Below are positions 41,711 through 51,567 of a stretch of DNA of 64,000 nt, one piece after another. Below the pieces are notes generated by a model that saw nothing but the letters and a program-made list of their open reading frames with translations, was not told the DNA's origin and did not search any database. Within the stretch, counting starts at the first letter, position 1, and each line of letters opens with the position of its first letter. The translations under genes were made by a program, and so were the position numbers. This DNA comes from Chamaecrista fasciculata (Eukaryota > Streptophyta > Magnoliopsida > Fabales > Fabaceae), in the NCBI GenBank assembly GCA_003254925.1, contig QANZ01045302.1, positions 296,303-360,302 on the forward strand, given 5' to 3'.

Positions 41711-43311
41711 GAGCAAACTCCCTTTTTTTCCCTCAATTGTTACTGAATCGAGGATTTGATCCCTCAATTGTAGGAAACTACAACTCAGTCCCTCAATTGT
41801 ACAATTCCGTTTATGTTTTGGTCCCTCAGGTCTGGTCCGTTAGTGATAGAGCTGTTAAGTGATGACGTGTCACCGTTATCTGCTTAGGTGACCGTTAAAT
41901 GCTTAGTTGGCATGCAAAATTAATATCCAACTCATTTTAGGGTTTTTAATTTATTAAATCAGAATTTAAAAAAAAAAAACATTTTGGTCCCTAAACCATA
42001 ATTTCCTCAACATCATCATCATCATCTTCATCTTCATCTTCGTCTTCATCTTCATCCCAGAAATTGCCCAGATTTAGGGTTTAAAGCACTTCAACCATGG
42101 AAGCCACAACAGGTTGACACCCAAAATGCGAGCAATCTTCATCCACACACACACAAACACCCTTAGGCAACGACCTCACTCTCCCACTGTACAAATATCC
42201 CAAAACTCCCACAATCGCATCGAACCCTAACTTGTAATCCCTAGCCAATTCCTTCAATTCCAGCCTCGTACTCCCTCCGACGACGAACACGTTCCTGAAG
42301 AAATCGCTCCTCGCCGACAGAACGCACTGGTGGACCGACAATTCCCAGCCGTCGACGAGAACAATCCTAGCGTCGGCCAAAAAAAAAATTGCAGATCGAT
42401 TTAGGGTTTCGCAGTGATTTCTGATTTGATTTTTGTTTTTGTTTTCTGTGATTGTATCGATCGATTTAGGGTTTCGCAGGAAGTGGGTTTCGCAATTTGA
42501 ACGCTGATTTTAGGGTTTATTCGCAGGAAGTTTGAGGATTTGGTTAACTTCACTGTTTCACATACTTGGTAAATTCATATGTTTGACTTCCTTTTCCTTT
42601 CATTTCTAAGAGAAATGTTCAGTAGCATACTCAAGTACTCATGAATCTCATAACAAATTACTAAATGGGATAAGAAGAATCGAGCCATTTTGAAGTTCCT
42701 CCATCCTAATTTCAGATCGGCGATGAGGAATAAAGATGAGAGAGGAATGAGAGGAAGATGAAGATGAAGATGATGATGATGAAATTAGGGTTCACGCACT
42801 AATTTTTTTTTAATTTTGATTTAATAAATTGAGAATATGAGTTGGATATTAATTTTGCATGCCAACTAAGCATTTAACGGCCACCTAAGCAGATAACGGT
42901 GACACGTCATCACTTAACAGCTCTATCACTAACGGATCAGACCTGAGGGACCAAAACGTAAACGGGATTGTACAATTGAGGGACTGAGTTGTAGTTTCCC
43001 ACAATTGAAGGACCAAATCCTCGACTCANAAATTAGGGTTCACGCACTAATTTTTTTTTTAATTTTGATTTAATAAATTGAGAATATGAGTTGGATATTA
43101 ATTTTGCATGCCAACTAAGCATTTAACGGCCACCTAAGCAGATAACGGTGACACGTCATCACTTAACAGCTCTATCACTAATGGACCAGACCTGAGGGAC
43201 CAAAACGTAAACGGGATTGTACAATTGAGGAACTGAGTTGTAGTTTCCCACAATTGAGGGACCAAATCCTCGACTCAGTAACAATTGAGGGACCAAAAAG
43301 GGAGTTTGCTC
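41711..43311. mobile_element. Pack-MULE-like element carrying an NPR1-like exon fragment
   Basis: The left end GAGCAAACTCCCTTTTT mirrors the right end (AAAAAGGGAGTTTGCTC). ATATATATT is present exactly at 41702-41710 and 43312-43320. The arms are about 270 bases (41711-41982 and about 43030-43311) and repeat 'CCCTCAATTG' motifs. The right arm occurs twice in tandem (42785-43027 and 43029-43275) across a single N at 43029, which may be an assembly effect. Between the arms lie a (CAT)n-like tract and the antisense gene fragment at 42081-42380. No transposase is encoded. Confidence 0.88.
42081..42380 (-). pseudogene. Fragment of an NPR1-like BTB/POZ domain captured in a transposon
   Basis: The minus strand is open for 99 codons and reads like the BTB domain and the zinc-motif start of the NPR1/NPR3/NPR4 salicylic-acid receptor family: VHQCVLSARSDFFRNVF, LELKELARDYKLGFDAIVGV, YLYSGRVRSLPKGVCVCVDE, then DCSHFGCQPVVASMVEVL. 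The frame begins without an ATG (the first codon is TTG), and it stops directly after MVEVL, where intact family members continue. There are no internal stops. The rest of the BTB domain, the ankyrin repeats and the NPR1 C-terminus are absent. It is therefore an exon fragment, not a gene. Confidence 0.85.
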
Positions 43312-43320
43312 ATATATATT

Positions 43321-44158
43321 TTATCCCTAGTATTCCTTCAGAAAGACAAAAATAAATAATAAAAACTATATTTGAACTTGGAGTTTCGTTGTGCATTCTA
43401 CTTGGTCAGCAATATAGGCTTGCATAGGTTAAATCATTGCAAGATATATTCTTTTTTTCATTCTTCTATGTATGTATTCTGTTTATTCAATATATATTTG
43501 AATATGTCATGTTACCTTAATTACCTAGATAACATCTATACATATTCATTATATTAATAGAGACATATGATCTATCAACTTTAATTTGATAACACAATGT
43601 AAAATTGCTCATATTTTATTAATCAGATAATTCTTTCAACTATAGAACGATATATTCATATTTTCAGAATTTTTAATCCTATTATTTCAAGTTTTTTTAA
43701 AAAAGAACTACAGATACATGTTTGATTGGAGAACCAGCCTATCCGAGAAGCGGAAGAAGAAGAATTAAATAATTAATGTGGGTAATTTTATAATTTTATG
43801 TGATAATAATTAATTTAATATTAATTTTTAAAAAAAGACAATATATTTTTTTGAATTAGTAAACATGAAAAGAACATTTATTTATTGTTAGAGTGAAATT
43901 AATTAGTAAATTAAAGAGCAATAACCGAGTCTATGTTTTGGAGATGAGGATAATGTGAATACGAGACAAAAGAAAGTTCAACAACCCGAATACGTGGTGG
44001 CGAACTACTCAAAGTATAGAATTAAGTTTGCTGTGAGCCTATAAATAGCCAGCTAGTGACTCGTATTGAGTCATTCCAATTTGCAGCAATTCCAAATTTC
44101 CATCTCAAATCCTAATATAAGGTTATAGAATTTGGAAATCAAGGCTCTCAACAAAAAA
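43321..44158. other. Upstream region of CHS copy 1
   Basis: There is no coding exon. The part 43360-43470 recurs at 48180-48265 (same strand) and 51463-51565 (opposite strand). An ACGTGG motif occurs at 43992, and the TATA box is listed separately. Confidence 0.6.
44040..44047 (+). promoter_or_regulatory. TATA box of CHS copy 1
   Basis: TATAAATA lies 112 bases upstream of the ATG. The surrounding GCTGTGAGCCTATAAATAGC is conserved exactly upstream of CHS copy 2 on the other strand, which supports a shared promoter. Confidence 0.75.
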
Positions 44159-45587
44159 ATGGCATATAATTTGGAATTGGAGGAGATCCGCCAGGCACAG
44201 AGAGCTCAAGGTCCAGCCACTATATTGGCCATCGGCACAGCCAACCCTTCCAACTGCACTACAACAAAAGTGCCAAATAGTGACAGAAAAAAACTGTCAC
44301 TAAAAGGCTAAAATCTGTAGGTATAAGTCTAAAAGACCTATACCTACGGAAAAATTTTCCGTCAACTATACTTCGCTATACCCACAGATATGTNAGTGCT
44401 GTATTTATCAAGATGATTTCACTGAATATTATTTTCGGGTCACCAACAGTCACCACCCACAACTCAAGGCCAAGTTAAAACGTATTTGTAAGTATATTTA
44501 TATCTTCACATATTAATAAACGGATTGGTAATAATACATCTTATTGTATTTATATATACGAGTTTACATGCTATGAACAGGTGAGAAATCGATGATAAAA
44601 AAGCGATATCTCCATCTTACAGAAGAGATGTTGAAAGAGAATACAAATATAGGTGCTTACGATGAGCCATCCTTGAATGCACGTCAAGACATTCTAGTAG
44701 AGGAGGTGCCAAAGCTTGGTGAGAAAGCAGCTTCGAAGGCTTTAAAAGAATGGGGAAGACCCAAGTCTGAGATCACTCATCTCGTCTTTTGTGCCACTTC
44801 TGGTGTTGACATGCCCGGTGCTGACTACCAACTCGTCAAGCTCTTAGGTCTCAACCCTTCCACCAAACGCTTCATGCTCTACCATCAAGGTTGCCACGCT
44901 GGAGGCACTGTACTTCGTCTTGCAAAAGATCTTGCTGAGAATAACGCTGGTGCTAGAGTTTTAGTTGTTTGTTCTGAGATCACTGTGGTTACATTCCGTG
45001 GGCCTTGCGAGACTCACTTGGACTCGCTGGTTGGACAGGCTTTGTTTGGAGATGGTGCTTCTTCTGTGATTGTTGGGTGCAATCCTGATCTCTCCACTGA
45101 ACGACCATTGTTTCACCTCGTTTCTGCGTCAGAGACAATTCTTCCAAAATCAGAAGGTGCAATTGAGGGACACCTACGTGAAGTTGGGCTAACTTTTCAC
45201 CTAAAAGAAAATGTGCCTGACCTCATTGCAGATAACATAGGGAAAGCCTTGGAAGAAGCATTTAAGCCAATTGGAATCAACGATTGGAACTCCGTATTTT
45301 GGGTGGCACATCCCGGTGGACCTGCAATCTTGAATGAGATAGAAGCTAGACTTAAACTAAAAGATGACAAATTAAGAGCCACAAAACATGTATTGAGTGA
45401 GTACGGAAACATGTCGAGTGCATGTGTACTCTTCATATTGGATGAAATGAGAAGAAGGTCTACAGAAGAGGGAAAAGCCACCACCGGTGATGGATTTAAA
45501 TGGGGTGTCCTTTTTGGATTTGGACCTGGCCTCACTATGGAATGTCTCGTTTTACACAGCGCCCCGATCAACTTCACCAATAATTAG
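44159..45587 (+). pseudogene. Chalcone-synthase-like gene, copy 1, disrupted by a CACTA insertion in exon 1
   Basis: This type III polyketide synthase gene has the usual single intron splitting a Cys codon: exon 1 44159-44487 and exon 2 44581-45587. Without the 142-base insert (44257-44398) plus one CTG copy, the exons would join to 396 codons, a normal CHS length. Exon 2 is intact: catalytic Cys in HQGCHAGG, Phe in ALFGDG, His in WVAHPGGP, Asn in YGNMSSAC, and [11 protein letters not shown] at the end. Substrate-pocket Thr, Phe and Ser positions match chalcone or stilbene synthases. The insertion makes translation from the ATG stop after 50 codons (at GGC TAA). An internal ATG at 44592 would give only a 331-aa product lacking the N-terminal helix. 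Whether the insert can be spliced out is unknown. Confidence 0.85.
44257..44398. mobile_element. CACTA-type element (probably collapsed) inside CHS exon 1
   Basis: The insert begins CACTACAACAAAAGTGCC, the standard terminus of plant CACTA (En/Spm) elements, and ends AGTG. It is flanked by the 3-bp duplication CTG (44254-44256 and 44399-44401), the size expected for CACTA. It contains small inverted motifs (GTGACAG with CTGTCAC, and GGTATAAGTC with GACCTATACC) typical of subterminal repeats. A single N at 44394, four bases before the end, suggests that an unknown internal length was lost in assembly. Confidence 0.85.
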
Positions 45588-46582
45588 ATACGGATGAATC
45601 TTCACTCAACATACATCCAACCAAATCAAAGAATAAAGGGATCGGAGGGAGAATCATACACTAATTGCATTTCATTGTTTGCTATCCTTTCTTTTATCTG
45701 TTCTTCTCGCCCTAATTCATTGAAGGTTATGTACCATACAGCCTATTATGTTTGTTCTTATTTCTTTCTTCTTATTTTGTTTCTTTCTACGTCGTTTCAT
45801 CAATTGTGTTGTAACTTGTAACTAGTGTCTAGTAACACTAGGATGCCATTATATATGGAATGGAATATATTATTTCTTAATTACTTCATTATACTTATAG
45901 AATATAGCATATGTTTTATGTGTCCTCCACCTTCAGCTTGCTAGTAAACCACAATTAACTTCACAGAAACTGTATATTATTTACAAAAAGAACAAATTAG
46001 ATTAGATATTTTGAGCCTCAATTTTTATATAAAAAAATAATTTTATATTAACCTGTATAAAAAAAAAATATAAAGATATTTTTAACACAATCTTAATATT
46101 AACTCAAATATAAATAATTACGATTTATGTTAAAAATAAAACTTGTAACATAAATCATAAAATATATACTATTTTTTGGGCTAATTATAAAGTTGTAACT
46201 TGTAACTTGTAAGTTGTTTGACTCTCGGGCCAAAAAAAAAAAAGCTTTGACTTATTCAACCAGTATACTTTTTGAGACTTGGACTTGTGGATTCTTATTA
46301 GGACTGAAGTCGCTAGCACCTCAATTAAACAACTTATTAGTAATTTTATAATGTATAAGCTAATTATCAAAATAATTCGAGTAATTGATCTGTTTTTTTT
46401 TAAATCATTCAGTTTGTCAAAATGAATAAGTCGGATAAATTATAATATGCTGTTTTTATCTATTCGACGCATTCTTAAGGTCAACTTCAGATCCAGAAGA
46501 GTGAAGAGGCAATTGAAGCCAGCCCAACACACCTATCACTTAACTCAAGCAAACCATACCATATTTTATTGCCGTTTTCTAA
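45588..46582. other. CHS copy 1 3' flank, including duplicated block D
   Basis: This is the probable 3' UTR and AT-rich flank. The segment 46263-46500 (containing AACTTATTAGTAATTTTATA) recurs on the minus strand at 53060-53250 and on the plus strand at 54870-55265. Confidence 0.65.
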
Positions 46583-46591
46583 TATTTAATA

Positions 46592-47104
46592 GGTTCAAGA
46601 GTCATTTTGATCCTAAATGTATGCCTTAATGTTTATTTTGTTCCATTATGTTTTAAAATATTCAAATTAGTCCTAAATGTTAGCAAAATGTTTTATTTTG
46701 GTCCCAAACTATTGAATTTTGTCATGTTTCTCTCGTCTCTCATTTTAGGTTCAAATGACTTGTTAAAAGGAACTCGTAACTCTGAATTCGTCTCATTTGA
46801 ATTTGAAACGAGAGATATATGAACAACTTTACTTGTTTGACCATGAAATGAACGATCTACTTTTAGGATCGATTTGACCTTGTTTGCTGACGGCCCTAAC
46901 TGGATAGAGAAAGTACTCTTCGAGAACAATACGTAGCTCTAAACTCGTTAAATTTGAACTTGAAACAAGTCATATTCAATAGTTTGGAAGCAAAATGAAG
47001 CATTTTGCAAACATTTAGGACCAATTTGAACATTTTGAAACATAATTGACTAAAATAAACATTAAAACATGCATTATATTTAGGACCAAAATAACCCAGC
47101 AACC
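46592..47104. mobile_element. Mutator-like element, exact 9-bp target duplication, with empty site elsewhere in the window
   Basis: The left end GGTTCAAGAGTCATTTTGAT imperfectly mirrors the right end (ATAACCCAGCAACC preceded by TTTAGGACCAAA). TATTTAATA is present exactly at 46583-46591 and 47105-47113. The homologous block near 55661 reads TTCATATTTAATAGATAATG with a single copy of the 9-mer and no element. No coding content. Confidence 0.85.
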
Positions 47105-47113
47105 TATTTAATA

Positions 47114-48314
47114 TATAATTAATGATTGGAAAGGTTTCGTTTTGGTGGCATTGTATATATATCTCTAAAAAAGAAAATTGTAATTAATTAAAATATGAAT
47201 TTAGTGTAATAAGATTCAAAAGAAATCTTGATAAAATCGATCAATTGTCAACAGATTTTATTTATTGCAATATTTTACAATAATGAAAGTCACTGACATA
47301 TAAAGTTATATAAACTATGTAAAATTTTATATAAATTACTATTTTTAAATATTTACATTGAACCAATAATATAATTCAAGTAATTAACTGACTCAAGAAC
47401 CTGTATTGATTGAGGACTCAGATGGCTGGCAATCTGGCATCCATTATCATCTTAAACGTGTATCACTCCATTTGACAATTAATTAAGATCAAATTGTGAG
47501 TGGGTAAGTTAATTAAAACATGTTTGATTGATGATATTAGAAGTGGGGATACCGGGATCGGATAAGCCAATATAATATAATGAGATTTTTTTTAAGTAGA
47601 TTTTGATCATTATCTTCAACTTATTCGGCCACTACCATCCGGTGGAAAAGAATAGTGATAATAAAGGGAGTCTGTATCTAGCTTATTAATGACTAATACA
47701 TAAGTACAAGACTTTGGGAAGCCAAAATTGAAGTCAATATCATCAAATTAATAATGGTAGCTAGTATTTCTATGAAAGAATTAAAAATATCTATACTACG
47801 GAATTCGGGTTCAATGTTTCTGGGTTTCCCTCGTTTTTCATGTCCGTCCTAAAAGTCAAGAGGATTTGAACACTATAACCAATGCAAAGCACAACTACTA
47901 TATTTACTAAGAACACTATATATATATATATATTATGTATTAGATGGTGTTCAAATTAAAGGAAAAAGATGTCAAGAAGTGAAGAAACTGTACAGTAGCT
48001 TTAATTTATAGTATTTTTTTATTATTATTTTACTCTCAATCGGTCAATTGTATCTTGTGGAGGCATTCCAATTTCAGACTCCACCTACCAAATACTCTAT
48101 AAAACATGACATATTTAATTCTTCCTTCCCACTTCCAAATTCCAACAACATCATCGATATTTTCTAGTATTGACCAAGAGGGAAAAAATTATATTTAAAC
48201 TTGAAGGAGTACTTAAGTTGTGCGTTTTATTGGTTCAATCTGCTTGCGTAGGTTAATTAAATCGATCACTCCAAATCTCCAATAAGTTTTTCGCAAAAGC
48301 ATTATTTTTTTCTT
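47114..48314. other. Intergenic between CHS copy 1 and foldback element copy 2
   Basis: There is no coding exon. The segment 47115-47300 matches 55670-55880 in part. The segment 48062-48265 matches the CHS copy 1 upstream region (41600-41660 joined to 43325-43450) without the Pack-MULE. Confidence 0.6.
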
Positions 48315-49263
48315 GGCTTAAGTGCACTTTTGGTCCCATAACTATGACAGAGGTTTCATTTTGGTCCCATAACTTTTTTTGTTACAATTTTGGTCCCATA
48401 ACTATGACAAAGGTTTCATTTTGGTCCCATAACTTTTTTTGTTGCAATTTTGGTCCCATAACTATGACAAAGGTTTCATTTTGGTCCCATAACGTTTTTT
48501 GTTGCAATTTTGGTCCCATAACTTCTCAAAATGTTCCACCGTTAGTCCCTTGGTGAATTCCATCCATATTTAGCCGTTAAGTATGACGTGACATAGTGAC
48601 TAGGATCATGATGTGGCAAAATAAGATGAAATGGACTGAAATAGGATCTATATGCAACATATTAAAACTTATCTATACCCAACCACAATATATACAAAGA
48701 GTGGTACTTCCTCTTCCTCGTCAGCGCAACGGGATTTCCTCTTCCTCGTTCCGCTTCCCGATTTGCCGTCGCCGCCGCTTTGGTCGTTCGACTTTAGCTG
48801 AGGATTCCATCGACTTCGTCGGTGCCTTCTGCTTGAAGTCTCTTCTTCCCCACCAGATTGGTCCCTGTCAGTACCACTCTTTGTATATATGGTGGTTGGG
48901 TATAGATAAGTTTTAATATGTTGCATATAGTTCCTATTTCAGTCCACTTCATCTTATTTTGCCACATCATGATCCTAGTTACTATGCCACGTCATACTTA
49001 ACGGCTAAATATAAATGGAATTCCCCAAGGGACTAACGATGGAACCTTTTGAGAAGTTATGGGACCAAAATTGCAACAAAAAATGTTATGGGACTAAAAT
49101 GAAACCTTTGTCATAGTTATGGGACCAAAATTGCAACAAAAAAAGTTATGGGACCAAAATGAAACCTTTGTCATAGTTATGTGACCAAAATTGCAACAAA
49201 AAAAGTTATGGGACCAAAATGAAACCTTTGTTATAGTTATGGGACCAAAAGTGCACTTAAGCC
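48315..49263. mobile_element. Mutator-like foldback element A, copy 2
   Basis: The ends are identical to those of the copy at 34934-35793 (GGCTTAAGTGCACTTTTGG inverted). TTTTTTCTT is present exactly at 48306-48314 and 49264-49272. It carries three 60-base subrepeats per arm, more than copy 1. The GC-rich centre (about 48710-48873) is conserved with copy 1 at roughly 95% identity. The repeated frames in the arms are not genes. Confidence 0.9.
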
Positions 49264-49367
49264 TTTTTTCTTTTATGTTTGGGATCATTCAATTTTGTCA
49301 TGTATATTACTAAAATGAATCAGTTTCATCTTAATACCTATATTATATGAGTTCTTAATAAAATGAT

Positions 49368-49599
49368 CGGCAAAAGTACTATTATATCCCCAAGGTTTAT
49401 GTTCATTTTTAGTTATACCCTAATGTTTTTTTTTGTCAATTATACTCCCATCGTTTCACTTTTTAGTCAATTATACTCTCAACGTTTCACTTTTTTTTTT
49501 ATCAATTATACCCCACATTAGGAGTATAATTGATAAAAAATATAAAATTTTGGAGGTATAATTGACAAAAAACGTTGGGGTACCAACAGTATTTTTGCC
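49368..49599. mobile_element. Mutator-like MITE
   Basis: The left end GGCAAAAGTACT mirrors AGTATTTTTGCC at the right end. Flanking 9-mers TAAAATGAT (49359-49367) and TAAAATTAT (49600-49608) match at 8 of 9. Arms use 'TCAATTATAC' subrepeats. Confidence 0.65.
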
Positions 49600-49608
49600 T
49601 AAAATTAT

Positions 49609-51462
49609 TAATATGTTTTGATATTATATTTTGAGAAATTTTTTTGTCAAATGTTATGATAATTTTTTTTAATTAAAATTTGATAAATATATAAAATAAA
49701 TCATAATTTTAAAAAAATTACACTTAATGTTTTGAAACTTAATTTTTATGAAAACTTAATTTTATTTTAAAATATTAATAACATATGAAATTATAATGAA
49801 CGTGATGATATAAATAATTTAGATGAAAATATCGAAAAGTTGGGGCGATCAGGTACATCATTTGTAAAGTTAATTTATCTAATATAATTATAATATAATA
49901 TGTGTTTTTGCGTGTGCAATCATTTTTCAACCCAATAAATTAATTCTTATAATTGAAAAAATAAAGATTATATATAACATTCTTCTTGTAATAAAAAATT
50001 AAATTGAAAAAATTGGGAAAATAAAAATATATATTAAGTGAGGTGTTTTTGTTTTTTTTTTTTGGGTAAATTAGAGGTTCATTAAAACAAACTAACAAAG
50101 TATTAATGCGTGGTTCAGGACAACAAAAACCAACAATTTAACTTGCTGTGACTTACGAGTGTAAGGTTGCCACTAATATCCTGTATTGTGGTGACAACAT
50201 ATGTTGCTGCTTGAAACTTTTTGCAACGGCACTATATTTTCACCACCTATAATGTAAATCACCTAAAAAATTGCATTGATGTTAAGCTTTAGTGGCGACA
50301 ATAATTGTCACTTGATTCGCGAGTGATACTTCATCTTCTCTAGTGACTTGATATGTCGTTACAAAGGGTTTGTATTTAGCAATGTTGTCATGAGTGAATC
50401 GTTCAATGACTCGATAAGTGTTTGGTTCATGATTTGATCGATTTAATCGGTTAAACCATCGATCGAACCAAATGATGTAATAAATAATAAATATTAATTT
50501 ATTTTATTATTTATAAAATATAAACACTATATACACACAATTAGAATTAATGATTCAACATTTTTAACTTTTTTTGTTAAACTAAAATAGAGTACATTAC
50601 AAGAATAATACAAAGACATAAAATAAACACAACATAACATATATATAGCTAGATAGATTTTTAAATGTAATAAATTATATGCAAATCAAACAAATTTTTT
50701 TATATAATAAAATAAATTAAGTGAGCTTTAAATCTGATTTTATTAATTTTTTTTAAAAAGTTAAAATGTGAAATTATAAAAAAAAATAGTGGGCGGTTGG
50801 ACCGTCGGTTTACCAATTCTAGCCGGTTAAATCCGGTCTAACTGCTAATTTAGTTTGTTAGGTTGAACCAACTCATTCTAGTAATTGGTTGATGGTTTAA
50901 CCAGTCGAACCATCCGGTCCAGTCCAATCCGGTTTTAATAACACTGATATTTAGCGGTGACATTTTTTTGTTGCTATTAATATCCTATTTTCTTAAACTA
51001 ATATCCTATTTTCGGTACAAATTAAAACTACTTTTTTCTTACTATATGAATAATTATATATGGAGTTCAACAAAGTATTTATAAGAATTTCTCCCTCCAA
51101 TCTACAGGGTGATATGTACCTAATTAGCTGAGTTTGCGTCGTGTTAATTAATATATAGCATTATGGACTCACGTAATAATTAGTGCACACCATTAATATG
51201 TAGACCTAAGTTATTATATGAAGAAAAAGTATTATATCTCTGTTGTCATATTCATTAAGCAGTAGTGAGGTGCATGTTTATATAAAGCATTTAACTCATG
51301 TGATCATGTCATTAGCGCAGGCAATTTTTTTTTTTGGCCAGGCGCAGGCAATTAATATAAGGATAGATTATATTAGATGTTACTCCGTATATTATCTAGG
51401 TGATGGATGACAAAATACATAAATTGTTCTTTATTACAAAAAAATGGAGCTGTTTATATATA
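49609..51462. other. Intergenic, AT-rich, centre of the CHS inverted duplication
   Basis: There is no coding exon. A hAT-type element lies at 50380-50946. Sequence around it (50150-50370 and 50950-51000) repeats GTGAC and GTCAC motifs and may be a decayed element of another type into which the hAT inserted. Confidence 0.5.
50380..50946. mobile_element. hAT-type non-autonomous element
   Basis: The right end CCGGTTTTAATAACACTG is nearly the end of the element at 17963-18573; the left end starts CAATGTTGTC and is more diverged. Flanking 8-mers GTATTTAG (50372-50379) and ATATTTAG (50947-50954) match at 7 of 8. Confidence 0.6.
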
Positions 51463-51567
51463 TAGAGAAGAATGAAAGGAAAAAATCTTGCAATGATTTA
51501 TCCGCGTTTAATTGTTGAACAAGTAAAGTGTAGAACATACGTAACTCCTCAAGTTTAAATATATTTC

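Noticed and set aside
42081-42380. A real small NPR1-like gene
   Set aside because: It has no ATG, only the BTB part, and lies antisense between the inverted arms of a delimited mobile element.
45197-45580. Antisense frame inside CHS exon 2 (also at 53307-53648 and 61675-61947)
   Set aside because: These are shadows of conserved CHS coding sequence, present in all three paralogues because the codons are conserved.
48344-49288. Repetitive proteins encoded in element A arms (frames rich in WSHNFFCCNFGPIT)
   Set aside because: They are translations of 60-base noncoding subrepeats, lack ATG starts and appear in both arms in mirrored form.
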